DNA of 64,000 bases from Rhizopus sp. PT2906 (Eukaryota; Mucoromycota; Mucoromycetes; Mucorales; Rhizopodaceae), in NCBI GenBank assembly GCA_025529335.1, contig JAMYHX010000113.1, forward strand, positions 1 through 64,000. Direction: 5' to 3'. The notes under the pieces were generated by a model. The model made no database searches and was not told the DNA's origin. It worked only from the letters and a program-made list of their open reading frames with translations. Positions 54,334-64,000 of the stretch are shown here, in pieces; positions within the stretch are counted from its first letter, which is position 1, and each line of letters opens with the position of its first letter. The translations under genes were made by a program, and so were the position numbers.

Positions 54334-55174
54334 TTAAGGCCACACCAAGATCTTCTTTTTGATATCATCGTTCCAGCTATTACAGACCTCTTCTTGATCA
54401 GGACCTTCACATAACTGGCCAACATCCTTTTCAATCCATTGATCTAATGCACCAACAATAGAAGCAACCACTTTGGTCACATAGGTACTCACTGCCTTAT
54501 CTTCACTTAATTGACCTACACCATGCTTGGCCAATGTACGATGGATCGATCTACGAGTATCTTTGGCCAAGTTCTTGACGAGCACACCGTTATCAAAAGA
54601 AGCATATTCACCAACCTGTCTACGGATACGGCCGATACAACGTTCCTTTACATCATCTAAAAAGTGACAAATAGAGGGTGGGTTGCCACAACGATAATCC
54701 ATCTTTTCACCTATCAGAAGCAGTATTACTTCCTGTGTCTCATGTAATAAAAAAAGACTTACATTCTTCCAAGGTCCAGCTTTCGCCCTTAGGTGGCATC
54801 TTTCTAGTCAATCTCTTTGGGTTATTACAGTCACCTTTATAAGGATTTTCTTCGTTAAAGATAACTTGATAAAATCCTTCAGCCAATCTGGGCTTAGATA
54901 ATTCTGTATTAGCAAATTGTTCAAGAGTTGACTTGATGCTCGCTCGTATGTCGTCCACAAGTTCTCCATTAGATACATGAGTTGTAATCTTGGAAGGTAC
55001 GCTGACTTTTGGAATAGAAGAAGTCAATTGGCTTTGTAATCTGTTGACACTCATGTCAATGATGGGTTTATAGACATCAGCAAAGTCTGCAGACACACCA
55101 CGTCTACAGTCCATTTCACAGGCAAGTGCTGCACTAGTCAAAGTCAAGAACAAGGCAATTGTTTTAACCAACAT
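54334..55174 (-). CDS. Secreted orphan protein with paired cysteines
   Basis: Two exons, 55174-54763 and 54710-54334, intron 52 nt; 262 residues. A clear signal peptide (VKTIALFLTLTSAALA, cleavage near residue 18) precedes CEMDCRRGVSADF. The mature protein contains at least eight cysteines, some in pairs suited to disulfides (CEMDC, GDCNNP, LEECEKMDYRCG, SICHFL, ERCIG, QLCEG, EVCNSW), and is otherwise helical. No catalytic motif, GPI tail or known fold was recognised. It ends 72 bp after the start of the SAM-carrier gene. Probably a lineage-specific extracellular or cell-wall protein. Confidence 0.78.
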
Positions 55175-55295
55175 GTTTTTTTTTTTTAATTAAGAGAGAA
55201 AGAAGTAGATAAAATAGAAAAAAAGAGAGAGAGAAATTATTTAAATTTAATATTCAATCAACTATTAATAGAATAAAATAAAAAGGGATATTATT

Positions 55296-56994
55296 TTAGT
55301 AACAGATTGTGTAACCAAAATTTGCCCTTACATTTTCTTTACAGTGACGCTGGACATTTTCAAATACTTTAAGTAGCTTTCGTCTTGCGCCGAGAGTGTT
55401 GACGCCAGCATCGATCATGTCTTGATCTGACATACGTACGACTTGCTTCCAATCCATTCCTATAAATGCATGTCCATACTTGTGTAATCTGAGGCTTCTT
55501 AGCCAAGCCTGAACATCTATTTAAGGCGATATTAGTATATCAGCAGTTTCTTTTTTTTTTTTTTTTTTTTTTTTACCCTTCATCAATTCAAAGTCAACTG
55601 TTTCTGCCGCAATCTTGTCTTTTAATGCACGAGCTTGTGAAGATCGCTTACGTCTTCTGGCAAGACCTGTCAAAGGCTGTTGTTGCTTAGAGACGTCATT
55701 TTGAACTTCATCTGCTACTGCTTGACTGACAGTTTCCATACTAGATGGCTTTTGTATTATTGTTGTTGACGATGATGATGAAGAAGAAGTAACAGAAGTA
55801 CTACTAGGAGAACATCTAGGATCATTCAATCTGATCGAGGTATCATTCTTGAGCCTAGCATGAGCCTGCTCGAGCGCATAATCAAGTAAAGGTGATTGTT
55901 GTTCCTCTTCGTGTATCGTCCACGTATCCTCCTTCTTCTTCTTTTGGCTATGCGTGGTCATCGGCTTCTTTGATAAAGAGCCAAATGTCCAGTTATTCTT
56001 TTCGTCCAACTTATCTTGAGGGAATGGCCAGTCACTGGTGGTGATGGGTGTTGAGAATAAGGACTTGTGAGTGAGGTCGGAAGAGGCACGAAGTCGGGAA
56101 GTACGAGAAAACAAGTCGGGCTTACTATGAAGCGAGGAGGAAGAGGAAGAGGAGATGGTTGAATTTGTGACAGATGAAGAAGAGGATGAGTTGATAGTCG
56201 CCTGTAGTTGTGCTCGAGCAGCAAGCGCCTTTTCATACAAGGGACCAGGATGACTAAGGCCCAAAGGTTTGGATAATAGACTACGTCGACCCAGATCATC
56301 TGGTTCACTTATGGCTGATACGTTACACATGGGCATGTTGCGTCGCTTATAAAACTGTCTTTTTCTAGACTCGTCTTCGATGACCGAGTGGCTATGACCA
56401 AACAGGGGCACATCTATAAAGGTGTTAGGTGGTATATAAAAATTATCAAGCTTACCATTTTCCTGACCAGCAGAACTACCATAAGGGTTTTGATTTGCTA
56501 ATTGCTGTAAGACAGTAATAAGGAATCGGATCTGAATTTGAGATGCATTTTGAACGACAGTATAAAGAGCAGCAGTTCTCTCTGCATCCGATCGACATCG
56601 AAACCACTGATTGATATGGTGTAACTCATCTTTAAATTCTTGATCTAAACTGGCAGCAGCCACTTCTTCAAGCATTTGTTCATATCGTTGAATATTTTCA
56701 AACCATCGATCAATCGCTTCAGCTATAAAGGCTGTCAGTTGTACAAGAACAGGGAACATGCAAAAAAAACTAACCTTCAGGAGAATAAGATTTCAATCGA
56801 GTAGGTTGAGTCTGTAGGATGTCAGATGCTGCTCTTCCCTTATAATAGTAACTATTGTTATTGTTGGTATATCTTCTTTGACTTGGTAAACTTAATAAAT
56901 CAGATGCTGTTAAGGAACGAAAAGGTGAAGGAGGGATATTATTGGTTGTTTGTCTGGGAAATATGTTAAATAAATTATCTTCCATAGTGGTCAT
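55296..56994 (-). CDS. VTS1: Vts1/Smaug-like SAM-domain RNA-binding protein
   Basis: Post-transcriptional regulator of 528 residues that binds Smaug-type hairpins and recruits deadenylase. Exons 56994-56775, 56722-55577 and 55516-55296; introns of 52 and 60 nt. The conserved fungal Vts1 N-terminal helix region starts at AIDRWFENIQRYEQMLEEVA and runs through QIRFLITVLQQLANQNP. The middle is Ser-rich and disordered. The C-terminal SAM domain lies entirely in exon 3: DVQAWLRSLRLHKYGHAF, then WKQVVRMSDQDM and GARRKLLKVFENVQRH; the basic helix GARRK is the RNA-contact site in Vts1. Intron 2 begins GTA and then a long A run (24 T on the plus strand, 55551-55574). Confidence 0.9.
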
Positions 56995-57364
56995 TATAAG
57001 TTATATAGAAAAAAAGAATGGAAAGTATTAAAAAAAAAAAGTAAAAAATAAAGAGAAAGAGAAAAAGGGAAAAAAAAAAAGAGAGAAAAGGATCTCTCTC
57101 TTTACTATCTCTTTCTCTCTTTTGCTATCTTTTTTCCCCCCCAGTTTAGCCCCTGTTTTAAATCATACACGAGGGTTACAATAACAACAACCTTCAAGGT
57201 AAACTTATTTTCAGGAGAGAGTTAAAATATAAAAAAATAGGGAGAATAAAATAAATAATAATAATAACAATCACACAATCACACACGCACAACAGCTGGT
57301 TGTTTGCCCATTTTAATGAAAAAAAAAAAGGGTTCGTTTATTGTTTTCCTGTTCCCTAAATTAT
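56995..57364. other. Intergenic region with purine/pyrimidine tracts
   Basis: 370 bp with GAGAAAG and CTCTCTTT runs and a C run near 57136; it should contain the promoter of the Vts1-like gene. No gene seen. Confidence 0.6.
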
Positions 57365-58420
57365 TTAAGTGTTGATGACAGTACCACCATTAGGATGGAC
57401 AACTTGACCAGTGATAAAGGAAGAGTCATCGGAGGCTAAAAAGACAAATGCGGCAGCTACTTCACAAGGTTGAGCAGGTCGCTTGAAAGGAGGGAAAGAA
57501 CCAAAGTTTTGAATTTCTTCTTGACTGAACGTGTTGGGAATCAATGGTGTCCAAACAGGTCCAGGAGCAACCGCATTGACTCGGATACGACGAGGTGCCA
57601 ACTGTTGAGAGAGGGCACGAGTGAACGAGACAATGGCTCCCTTTGTAGCTGAATAATCAACCAAGACGTCCATACCACGATAAGCAGCAATAGAGGCAGT
57701 GTTGACAACAACACCACCTGCCTTCAGATGGTTACAGACAAGTTTGGTCATAAAGATAGGACCAAAGACTAAGTAAATAGATTAGAACAGACACAAGTCT
57801 CCCTTTTTTTATTATTATTATTATTACCATTCGTGCGGAAAGTTCTCTCGACAACATCACAATCGAGGTCTTCAACACGTGTGACCTTGTGCTGTTCAGC
57901 AGCATTATTGACAAGAATATCAATGCGACCAAAAGTTTTCAAGTGAGAATCAAGGATCTCTTGACAGTTCTTTTCATAGCCAATGTCACGAGCAATCAAG
58001 TGAATCTTGCAGTTCGTTTGACCTTCAATCGTATTCTTTGTATAAAGGGCATCTTCATCTTCTCTTTCATCTCGATAGACAATCGTGATACCAGCGACAC
58101 CTTCAAGAGCATAAAGAGTAGCAATCGATCTTCCGATACCACTGTCAGCACCTAAGATACTAATATTAACAAAAGAATATAAAAAAAAGGGAGATGTATG
58201 TATTACCAGTAATCAAAGCATATTTGCCCTCTAATTTACCAGATCCACGATAGGGTTTGAAGCAGGGCTTTCCTTCAGCATCAAACGAAGGCAAGTGTTG
58301 AGTTACAGGGGCTGGCTTCAATAAAGAGGCTACACCTGTCTTTTGCCAGTTCATGTTCTTTCTCATTTCATTGTAATGATAAACATCATTAGGAAGGTCT
58401 TCGTCAAATCCAATAGTCAT
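57365..58420 (-). CDS. Short-chain dehydrogenase, YdaD/YhxC-like stress type
   Basis: SDR of 313 residues. Exons 58420-58207, 58151-57828 and 57768-57365; introns of 55 and 59 nt. The N-terminal 60 residues (HYNEMRKNMNWQKTG, then FKPYRGSGKLEGKYALITG) precede the SDR core and match the lead of bacterial general-stress SDRs of the YhxC/YghA type. Core motifs: TGADSGIGRSI, DILVNNAAEQH, NTASIAAYRG with the catalytic Ser, YSATKGA with Tyr/Lys, and RVNAVAPGPVWTPLIP. Substrate unknown. The bacterial-type lead suggests an old transfer, but such genes are widespread in fungi. An intron starts with GTAATAATAATAAT. Confidence 0.9.
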
Positions 58421-58710
58421 TTTTCTTTATAAAGAGGGAGATATGAAAGAAAAGAAAAAAGAAAAAGGCCGTCATATTTATACAATGTCTGTATCTTGTG
58501 TGTAGTTTTTTGTTGTTAGTTGAAATGATAATGATATTTTTAAAAGTTGTCGATTCTCTTTAGGGGTTAACAATAATGATGCAAACCCGTGTTTATTATT
58601 TTTATTTTACTGAAAGGGTTTCACTCTTTGTGTGGTTATTGTTTCAAATAACGCTTTGCATAAAGCATGAAGCTGTGATTGTTTTCTTTTTTTTTTTTGT
58701 AATAACAACA
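58421..58710. other. Divergent promoter region
   Basis: 290 bp shared by the SDR (-) and the Slm1-like gene (+). Contains T-rich leaders on both sides. Confidence 0.6.
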
Positions 58711-60596
58711 ATGAACTTTAGAAGGAAGAGCACGAAACGTAATTCTATCTTGCCTCATTTGCCCAAGGCAGAAACCATGCCAAACGCTCAAATTTCCGAA
58801 CCCCCAATGATGCCAGGCCAAAAGACGCTTCCTTCTGCTGATTGGAAAAACGACGGTCATGGACAACAGTTGGTGAGAACAGGCAAACAAGGCGTTCCAT
58901 GGACCGATCGTCAGTCAAAAGTCCAATTAGACTCGGATCTTGAGCCCCCTCCTGTGTTTACTGCCACCCCTAGCCGAGGCTTAACCCTCCGTCAGCCGAC
59001 CAAATCTCAACGCCATGTGTTTCGTATGGAAAGTGGTATTGACCCTGTTGTTCTCTTGACAACTCGATTAGAAACTTGGCGGACTGCCTTAAAAAACTTG
59101 GTAATAAGTAAAATAATAATAATAATAAAATTTTAATATCCTGTTAGGTTGACTTGTTCAAAAACTTGGCTTCGGTTGAAAGCAAAACGTCCAAGAGCTT
59201 CATTCGTGCCAGCAAGGTCGTTCAGGTTCCCTTTCGTCACTCCAGTGGTCAGTTTCTCGAATCGGGTGGAATTCAGGATGTTTGGGCAGCCATGCGTGAC
59301 TATACAATACAGCATGGTATGCTCCATCATGAGACATCGACTTATCTTACTCGTGCAGTCATCCCAGCCTTAAGGGGTATCAAGGCGGATATCAAAACCA
59401 TGGTTCATGGTATTCAGAAGGATAAGGATCTCAAAAGTGTTCAGATCTATAAGAGTCGCGTCGAAGTCGACAGACTTATCCGTGAACTTGATCGGACGAT
59501 CGAACAAGTTCAGATGGCACCGCATCAGGCCGATCACTACATTGACCCTTTCTTGCTCAACCTTTGCGTCATTCATGCCATTCGTGGACTTTGTGACTAT
59601 GAAAATGAATTGCATGATAATATCCTTAACCTTCAAAAGGAAACTGGTGTGTTTGAATACAAGATTATCGAAAATGTTCGCTACATTCTTCAAAAGTATC
59701 AGGAATACCGTCTGAAGCACAAGATGGAGCACAAGGATTTCATTGGTCATGTCAATGATCTATTTAACCGAGTAAAGCCAAACACTGAATGGGATGAATT
59801 CGTCAGACGTCATCAGTATCATCTGGTAATGGAGAACGCTGCTTACAAGACAGAAAACTCTGTAGAGTATCCTCATCAGGACAGCAAGTACGTACGCGCT
59901 GTCAAGATTGGACCTCTTCGTCTCAGATCAGGCATTAGCAGATCCTGGGCCGAAGGTGTTTATATTCTTACGCCAGGTATATATAAAAAAAGTTATACAC
60001 TTGTGTAAAGCTGATCTTTTTTTTTTTTTTTATTAGCCGGATTCTTGCATGGTTACAAAACTCCAAAGCATTTCCAAACGAACCCTCTTCATCCGTCCTA
60101 TACGCTCTTTATCCCTCACACCTCTGTCGAGAATTCAGAAGACGACGATCTTTGCTTTGAGGTATATGAAGAGAAGAGGCGTTTGGGTGGTGGCCACTAC
60201 GTCTTCCGTGCTAGTAAACCTCGTGAAGCCCAAGAATGGTTTGATGCTCTTGTACGTATTTCCAATCAGCATAGAATCACATCGTTGCTAGAATATGATC
60301 AACAACCGGGATTCAGTACGACGTCCAGACAGCGTGACCTTCCTCCTTTGCCTCCTAGCACCTGGCCTGAGCCTCCAAAGCAGGCAATTGAAGGATCATC
60401 CCAGCAGAATGCACTGGACACTGTCCATGAAGAAAATGGTCAGGATGAGCCTGTGTTGGGTAAGCAAGAACCACAGCCTGAAAGTTCAACGGCTGATCCT
60501 CGCTTGGAAGGCGAAGATGATCATTCCTTCATTCTCGCTCAAGATCAACAATTAAACCATCACGAGAATTATTCTCCTGCTGTTAATGCGACATAA
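58711..60596 (+). CDS. Slm1/Slm2-like BAR and PH domain protein
   Basis: Plasma-membrane PI(4,5)P2-binding protein of 592 residues; yeast Slm1/2 are eisosome-linked TORC2 effectors. Exons 58711-59100, 59148-59976 and 60037-60596; introns of 47 and 60 nt. A disordered N-terminus (about 100 residues) is followed by a helical F-BAR-like region (about 112-330: DPVVLLTTRLETWRTALKNL, AMRDYTIQHGMLHHETSTYL, KMEHKDFIGHVNDLFN). The PH domain spans about 378-478: YVRAVKIGPLRLRSG, GFLHGYKTPKHF, YTLFIPHTSVEN, HYVFRASKPREAQEWFDAL. The C-terminus is acidic and disordered. An upstream in-frame ATG at 58576 would add a hydrophobic leader with no match to the family. Confidence 0.9.
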
Positions 60597-60692
60597 ATAA
60601 ATAAAGATCCACATCTCATGACATTTATTACTGTGTATGTATGGGGTATATATGTACAATGGGGGAGAGGAAGCAAAGCTTCTCTTTTTTTT

Positions 60693-61525
60693 TTAGGGCT
60701 TTGGAATACGAAGGGTTTTCGAGATCATGAGTGTTCCACTAACAACAAAAGACATCACAAATGGATGCAGTTCCCATCCTTGAGCCACTTCAACAATAGA
60801 ACCAGGCAAGGCATCCAAATACAAGCCATTCTTTACAAAATAAGCAATCCAAGCCACGAGTGCTAAGGAAGTCGGGATCGGAGTTCCTTCAAAGTGGTGA
60901 ACCTTGCCTGTGGCGTCCTTTGGAGCCAGGGCTACTGTAGCATTGTAACGAGCAAGACGAGCGATACCGCAGCAGATAAAGTAAGTTAACGCGACCGTGT
61001 CAAGATAGGTGCGCATACCAACTGTATATATATATATATATATCAGTCCACACAACTTTCTTTTTTTTTTATTATCTTATCTCTCTTTTCTTACCTGCAT
61101 AGGCCAAGGCAGCAGGAGCAACACCAAAGGAAATCTAGGATAGGGGTTTTAATGGATATAATATAAAAAAAAAAGCTACTTACCAAATCAGCTAAACTAT
61201 CAAGTTCTTGTCCAAGCAAAGAAGAGTTGTTTCTCCAACGAGCAACTCGTCCGTCCATAAAGTCAAAGAACATTGCAAAGGGCAACAAGATCATAGACAA
61301 GTATAAATCTCGAACATTGTTGGTAGTCAAGTAACGCATAGAACTCAAGACAGACTGAACTCCACAAATACCGTTCATTAAGGTGATGACATCGGCCAAG
61401 TAAAAGTTGCTTTTGAAATTGTTAGCTTATAAAAAATTATATAAAGTAGAAAGACTTTACCGAACCATGGAAAAATGACCGTCTACTTCTCTTGGCGTAT
61501 CGTTCTTCTTGTCAGTTAAAGCCAT
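60693..61525 (-). CDS. CHO1: CDP-diacylglycerol-serine O-phosphatidyltransferase (PS synthase)
   Basis: ER enzyme making phosphatidylserine from CDP-DAG and serine. Exons 61525-61461, 61409-61184, 61134-61095 and 61021-60693; introns of 51, 49 and 73 nt; 219 residues. The CDP-alcohol phosphotransferase signature DG-x2-AR-x8-G-x3-D-x3-D is complete: FDFMDGRVARWRNNSSLLGQ then ELDSLADL, continuing ISFGVAPAALAYA across an intron. ARLARYN and FEGTPIPTSL are PS-synthase-type motifs. Several membrane segments follow, e.g. VMSFVVSGTLMI. Intron 3 contains a (TA)n run (about 61025-61042). It converges on the Slm1-like gene with 96 bp between stops. Confidence 0.93.
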
Positions 61526-61632
61526 GTTTTAATAAAAATTAAAAAAAAAAAAAGACACGAACAAAAAAAAAGAACTTTTTATACATTACATCATAAACTC
61601 AGCTAAAGATATATAAATGTATACGGTTGGTG

Positions 61633-63300
61633 TCACCGTAGAATGGTTACTATTCAATAGGGTTACTCTCTCTCTTTATCAATAGATCAATTTCTTTTTT
61701 TGTTACCTGAACTGAATGATTTAAAGGGGTCATCATTATCATCAGACAATGTATCTAAAGGAGTTGTCTCTAATTCAAAACTCACGCTTTCCTTGATCCG
61801 ATTGAAATGGACTGCTCGAATCGGTTGAGCCTTGGACGGGATGATCGGTGGCTTCATATTGCGTAAGAGAGCAAAGTTGATGGTATTAAAGAACGGATGA
61901 GACTTGACTTCACTTGCGCCTGCACGTGATCCAAGGCGTTTCTTTTCATTCTTATTTAGTAGTTTACGTATGAATGACTTACAATGACTTGATAAGGTTT
62001 GGAAGTAGGCATTATCAGGAAATTCTACTGGTTGATTGAGGATCAGATTAAATGTTTCGTCCCTTGTTCGACCTTTGAATGGTGTATATCCACACTAGAA
62101 ACACGGATCAATTGTGTATAAGCCAAAAAGGGAGTTTTTACTTACAATCATTTCATACACAAAGATGCCTAGTGTCCACCAATCGACTGTGCATGAATGC
62201 CCACTTCCCCTGATAACTTCAGGTGCCAAGTATTCTAAAAAAAAAAAGAGAGATCAATTTGGATATAAAAAGGAGAATAATAAATAGATTACCTTCTGTA
62301 CCAACAAATGAATTGGTTCTAATGCTCATGCGAGTATCGATCATGGGCTGTTTCTATAGAAACAATGAATTAGTTTTTTTTTTTTTTTTTTTTTTTTTTT
62401 TGAAAACAAACAGATATACAACTTACAGAAAATGGAGAACTCGGTTGTACGAATGTAGGCGGTGTAACAGATGAAGATTGAATGGACAGATCAAAATCTG
62501 ATAACATGAGATGTCCTGATTCATGCAAGAGAATGTCTATACATACACACGTACACATACAAATATAAAAATGTATGATTAAAAAAACAATCCAACAGTA
62601 TATCACATCTTTTTACTTTCTGGCTTCAAGTCACGGAATACGATGCCCATGAGGTGTAAATACTCTAATGCGGCTACTACTTCAGCAGCATAAAATCTGG
62701 CTTCATTCTCTTTCAATATCCTTCCTGGACGATTCTGTAAGGCTCGAAAAAATTCTCCTCCGACACAAAACTCCATACAGAAATATAAATGATCTCGACT
62801 TTGAAATGAATGATAGAGAGGGACAATGAATGGATGATTGGCTGTCGATAGGATGGCTTGTTCTGATAAAGCTCGCTTGATCTTGTTTCTTTTGATCATT
62901 TCCTTCTTTGATAAAACTATGTATCGTCATTTAATTACATGTATAATCTACACACACATACTGCACCTTTGAGAGCATAGAGTTTGTCAGTGGTCTTATG
63001 CTTGACAAGATATACTTTGCCGACATCTCCTTTTCCTAGTAACCGAATCTTTTCGAAATCACTTGGACCTACTTGAGCTTGTTGCTTTTGTAGTGAATAG
63101 GATGGTTTCAATTTAGGACTATTGACAGGAGTTGAATGAATGCTATTGGTCGAAGCAAAATACTCTTTAGTGTTTGGCACAGATGCCACTCTCCTTAGAT
63201 TTGGCTCAAGTGATTCGAGCGCTTTATTGTTCAATTTAACTTTGGTTTGAAATGTACTGTTGGGATGATAAATAGGTGCTGGTGATGAAGGAAGCGACAT
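61633..63300 (-). CDS. Fpk1/KIN82-type AGC kinase (flippase-kinase-like)
   Basis: Ser/Thr kinase of 432 residues. Exons 63300-62967, 62916-62617, 62536-62427, 62353-62293, 62234-62146, 62094-61707 and 61649-61633. Motifs: LLGKGDVGKVYLVKH, LYALKVLSK, FCVGGEFFRAL, GIVFRDLKPENILLH, SDFDLS, GTEEYLAPEVIRGSGH, VDWWTLGIFVYEM and FKGRTRDETF. DFD instead of DFG and RD with Phe (FRD) mark the Fpk1/Nrc-2/plant AGCVIII branch; Fpk1 activates phospholipid flippases. A 17-nt last exon gives DPFKSFSSVTILR-stop, an AGC-type hydrophobic end; reading through instead gives KKRN-stop at 61687. The N-terminus is shorter than in yeast Fpk1 (893 aa). An intron carries a 28-base homopolymer. Confidence 0.88.
62374..62401 (+). 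repeat. T28 homopolymer inside an intron
   Basis: Twenty-eight T on the plus strand (A on the sense strand) within the intron 62354-62426 of the Fpk1-type kinase. Confidence 0.85.
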
Positions 63301-63456
63301 GAAGTAGAGTGAAAAAAAAAAAGAAAAAGAAAAGCAGTGCAAAAGAAAGAGAGAGAGAGAAGAAAGGGTGGGTTACCATAAATAGTTGTTGATTTCCCTT
63401 TCATTAGTTCTTGATCTTCTCTTTCTCTCCCAACCAATCAAATTTATTAACATAAT
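63301..63456. other. Promoter region of the kinase gene
   Basis: Short spacer between two minus-strand genes, with GAGAGA and A-rich tracts on the plus strand. An in-frame upstream ATG at 63342 would add a Phe-rich lead to the kinase and is less likely. Confidence 0.5.
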
Positions 63457-63989
63457 TTAAGCATCATTTTCTTCAAAAGAGAGTAAAGACGTCGTTTGTT
63501 TCGATTTAGTCTTCTTTTTCTTTTTCTTTGGATCCAATTTTGCTGCTTCTTCATCAATGATGGACTGTAATTTACGTTTACTATCTCCTGTCTTTTTAGT
63601 TTGTTTACGAAACAGTAATCGACCATTTTCATCTACTGCTGGTTGTTCTTCTTCCTTTTCTTCTTCTTTTTTCTCTTCTTCTTCTTCTTCATTTTCACCC
63701 GTGTCTTTATGTATTTCTTTTTATATATAACAAATACGTGTCAGTTATGCATTTCAACTGTACAAATGGGTCATTTGCCTTTTCCATTAGAATCAAGTTC
63801 AACGACTTGAGCTCCTTCTAATTCGTCATAGTCATCGTCGTCCTGTCCGTCTTCATAATTCATAAACTTCTTTTTTGCTTCTTCCTTTTCTTGAGTTCTA
63901 TCTTTTAATTTGGCCAAGAATGGAGCTTCTTTATGAACATAGGATAATCCTTTAGATATTTGATGAGGTGTCAATTGTTTTTGTGGCAT
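63457..63989 (-). CDS. DUF4604/KIAA1143-like nuclear protein
   Basis: Small, highly charged protein of 156 residues. Exons 63989-63779 and 63716-63457. The N-terminal LSYVHKEAPFLAKLKDR, the middle DENGRLLFRKQTK and the C-terminal TSLLSFEENDA match the three conserved blocks of DUF4604 proteins (human KIAA1143), of unknown function. Long Glu and Lys runs lie between them. The 62-nt intron appears to use a GC donor: AAAG|GCAAATG to AAAAAG|AAATA. Without it the first exon ends in a stop at GGCAAATGA and the conserved C-terminal blocks would be lost. The start ATG lies 11 bp from the window edge. Confidence 0.82.
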
Positions 63990-64000
63990 TTTATTAAAAG

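Noticed and set aside
1..64000. tRNA, rRNA and CRISPR arrays
   Set aside because: No tRNA B-box with a matching cloverleaf, no rRNA sequence and no spaced direct repeats were recognised; a covariance-model search would be decisive.

Overview
The window reads as nuclear DNA of a filamentous early-diverging fungus, most likely Mucoromycota (Mucorales-like). Reasons: AT-rich sequence, almost every gene split by 43-85 nt GT-AG introns, TATA-type promoters 50-70 bp before several starts, and a gene set that is clearly fungal (Egt1-type fused ergothioneine synthase, Slm1-, Nvj2-, Vts1-, Nab3- and Fpk1-like proteins, fungal Munc13). No bacterial operons, rRNA, tRNA or CRISPR arrays were seen. Exon coordinates in the entries were worked out by hand; for nearly every multi-exon gene the exon lengths sum to a whole number of codons, which supports the models.

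Layout. 0-1.3 kb: decayed mobile-element-like coding fragments. 1.6-13.5 kb: GT49 glycosyltransferase (-), a disordered WG-containing protein (+), GNAT acetyltransferase (+), divergent septin (+), AP-3 sigma (-, small exons only), Munc13-like C2/MUN protein (+). 14-22 kb: a broken mobile-element ORF, a Cdc7-type kinase with an about 880-residue N-terminal extension (+), then convergent Egt1 (-). 22-27 kb: a sparse stretch with short coding-like fragments, an SDR oxidoreductase (+) and a Sel1-repeat protein (-). 27.1-32.9 kb: a gene-poor zone with coding fossils, a diverged tandem repeat and a 21-base A tract. 32.9-42 kb: poly(A) polymerase (-), a small Cys-tailed protein (-), an MDR reductase (+), an SMP/PH lipid-transfer protein (+), a broken ORF and an orphan gene (+). 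42-53 kb: duplicated promoter-like DNA, an Hsp20 (+), a 12-bp minisatellite, a Tra2-like SR protein (-), a bZIP factor (+), a Nab3-like RNA-binding protein (+) and Cu/Zn SOD (+). 52.8-64 kb: a dense block with an orphan (-), SAM mitochondrial carrier (-), secreted orphan (-), Vts1-like SAM-domain protein (-), SDR (-), Slm1-like PH protein (+), phosphatidylserine synthase (-), Fpk1-type kinase (-) and a DUF4604/KIAA1143-like protein (-).

Functional themes (inference): RNA processing (poly(A) polymerase, Tra2, Nab3-like, Vts1), membrane traffic (AP-3, Munc13, septin), oxidative-stress protection (Egt1, SOD1, Hsp20, reductases) and, at 53-63 kb, phospholipid homeostasis (SAM carrier, Slm1-like, PS synthase, flippase-kinase-like). 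No unambiguous new system was found. The observations most worth a second look are the extended Cdc7, the WG-motif protein at 4.2 kb, the Cys-tailed small protein at 36 kb, stop-free three-fold introns encoding hydrophobic peptides, very small terminal exons, and the duplicated segment upstream of Hsp20.
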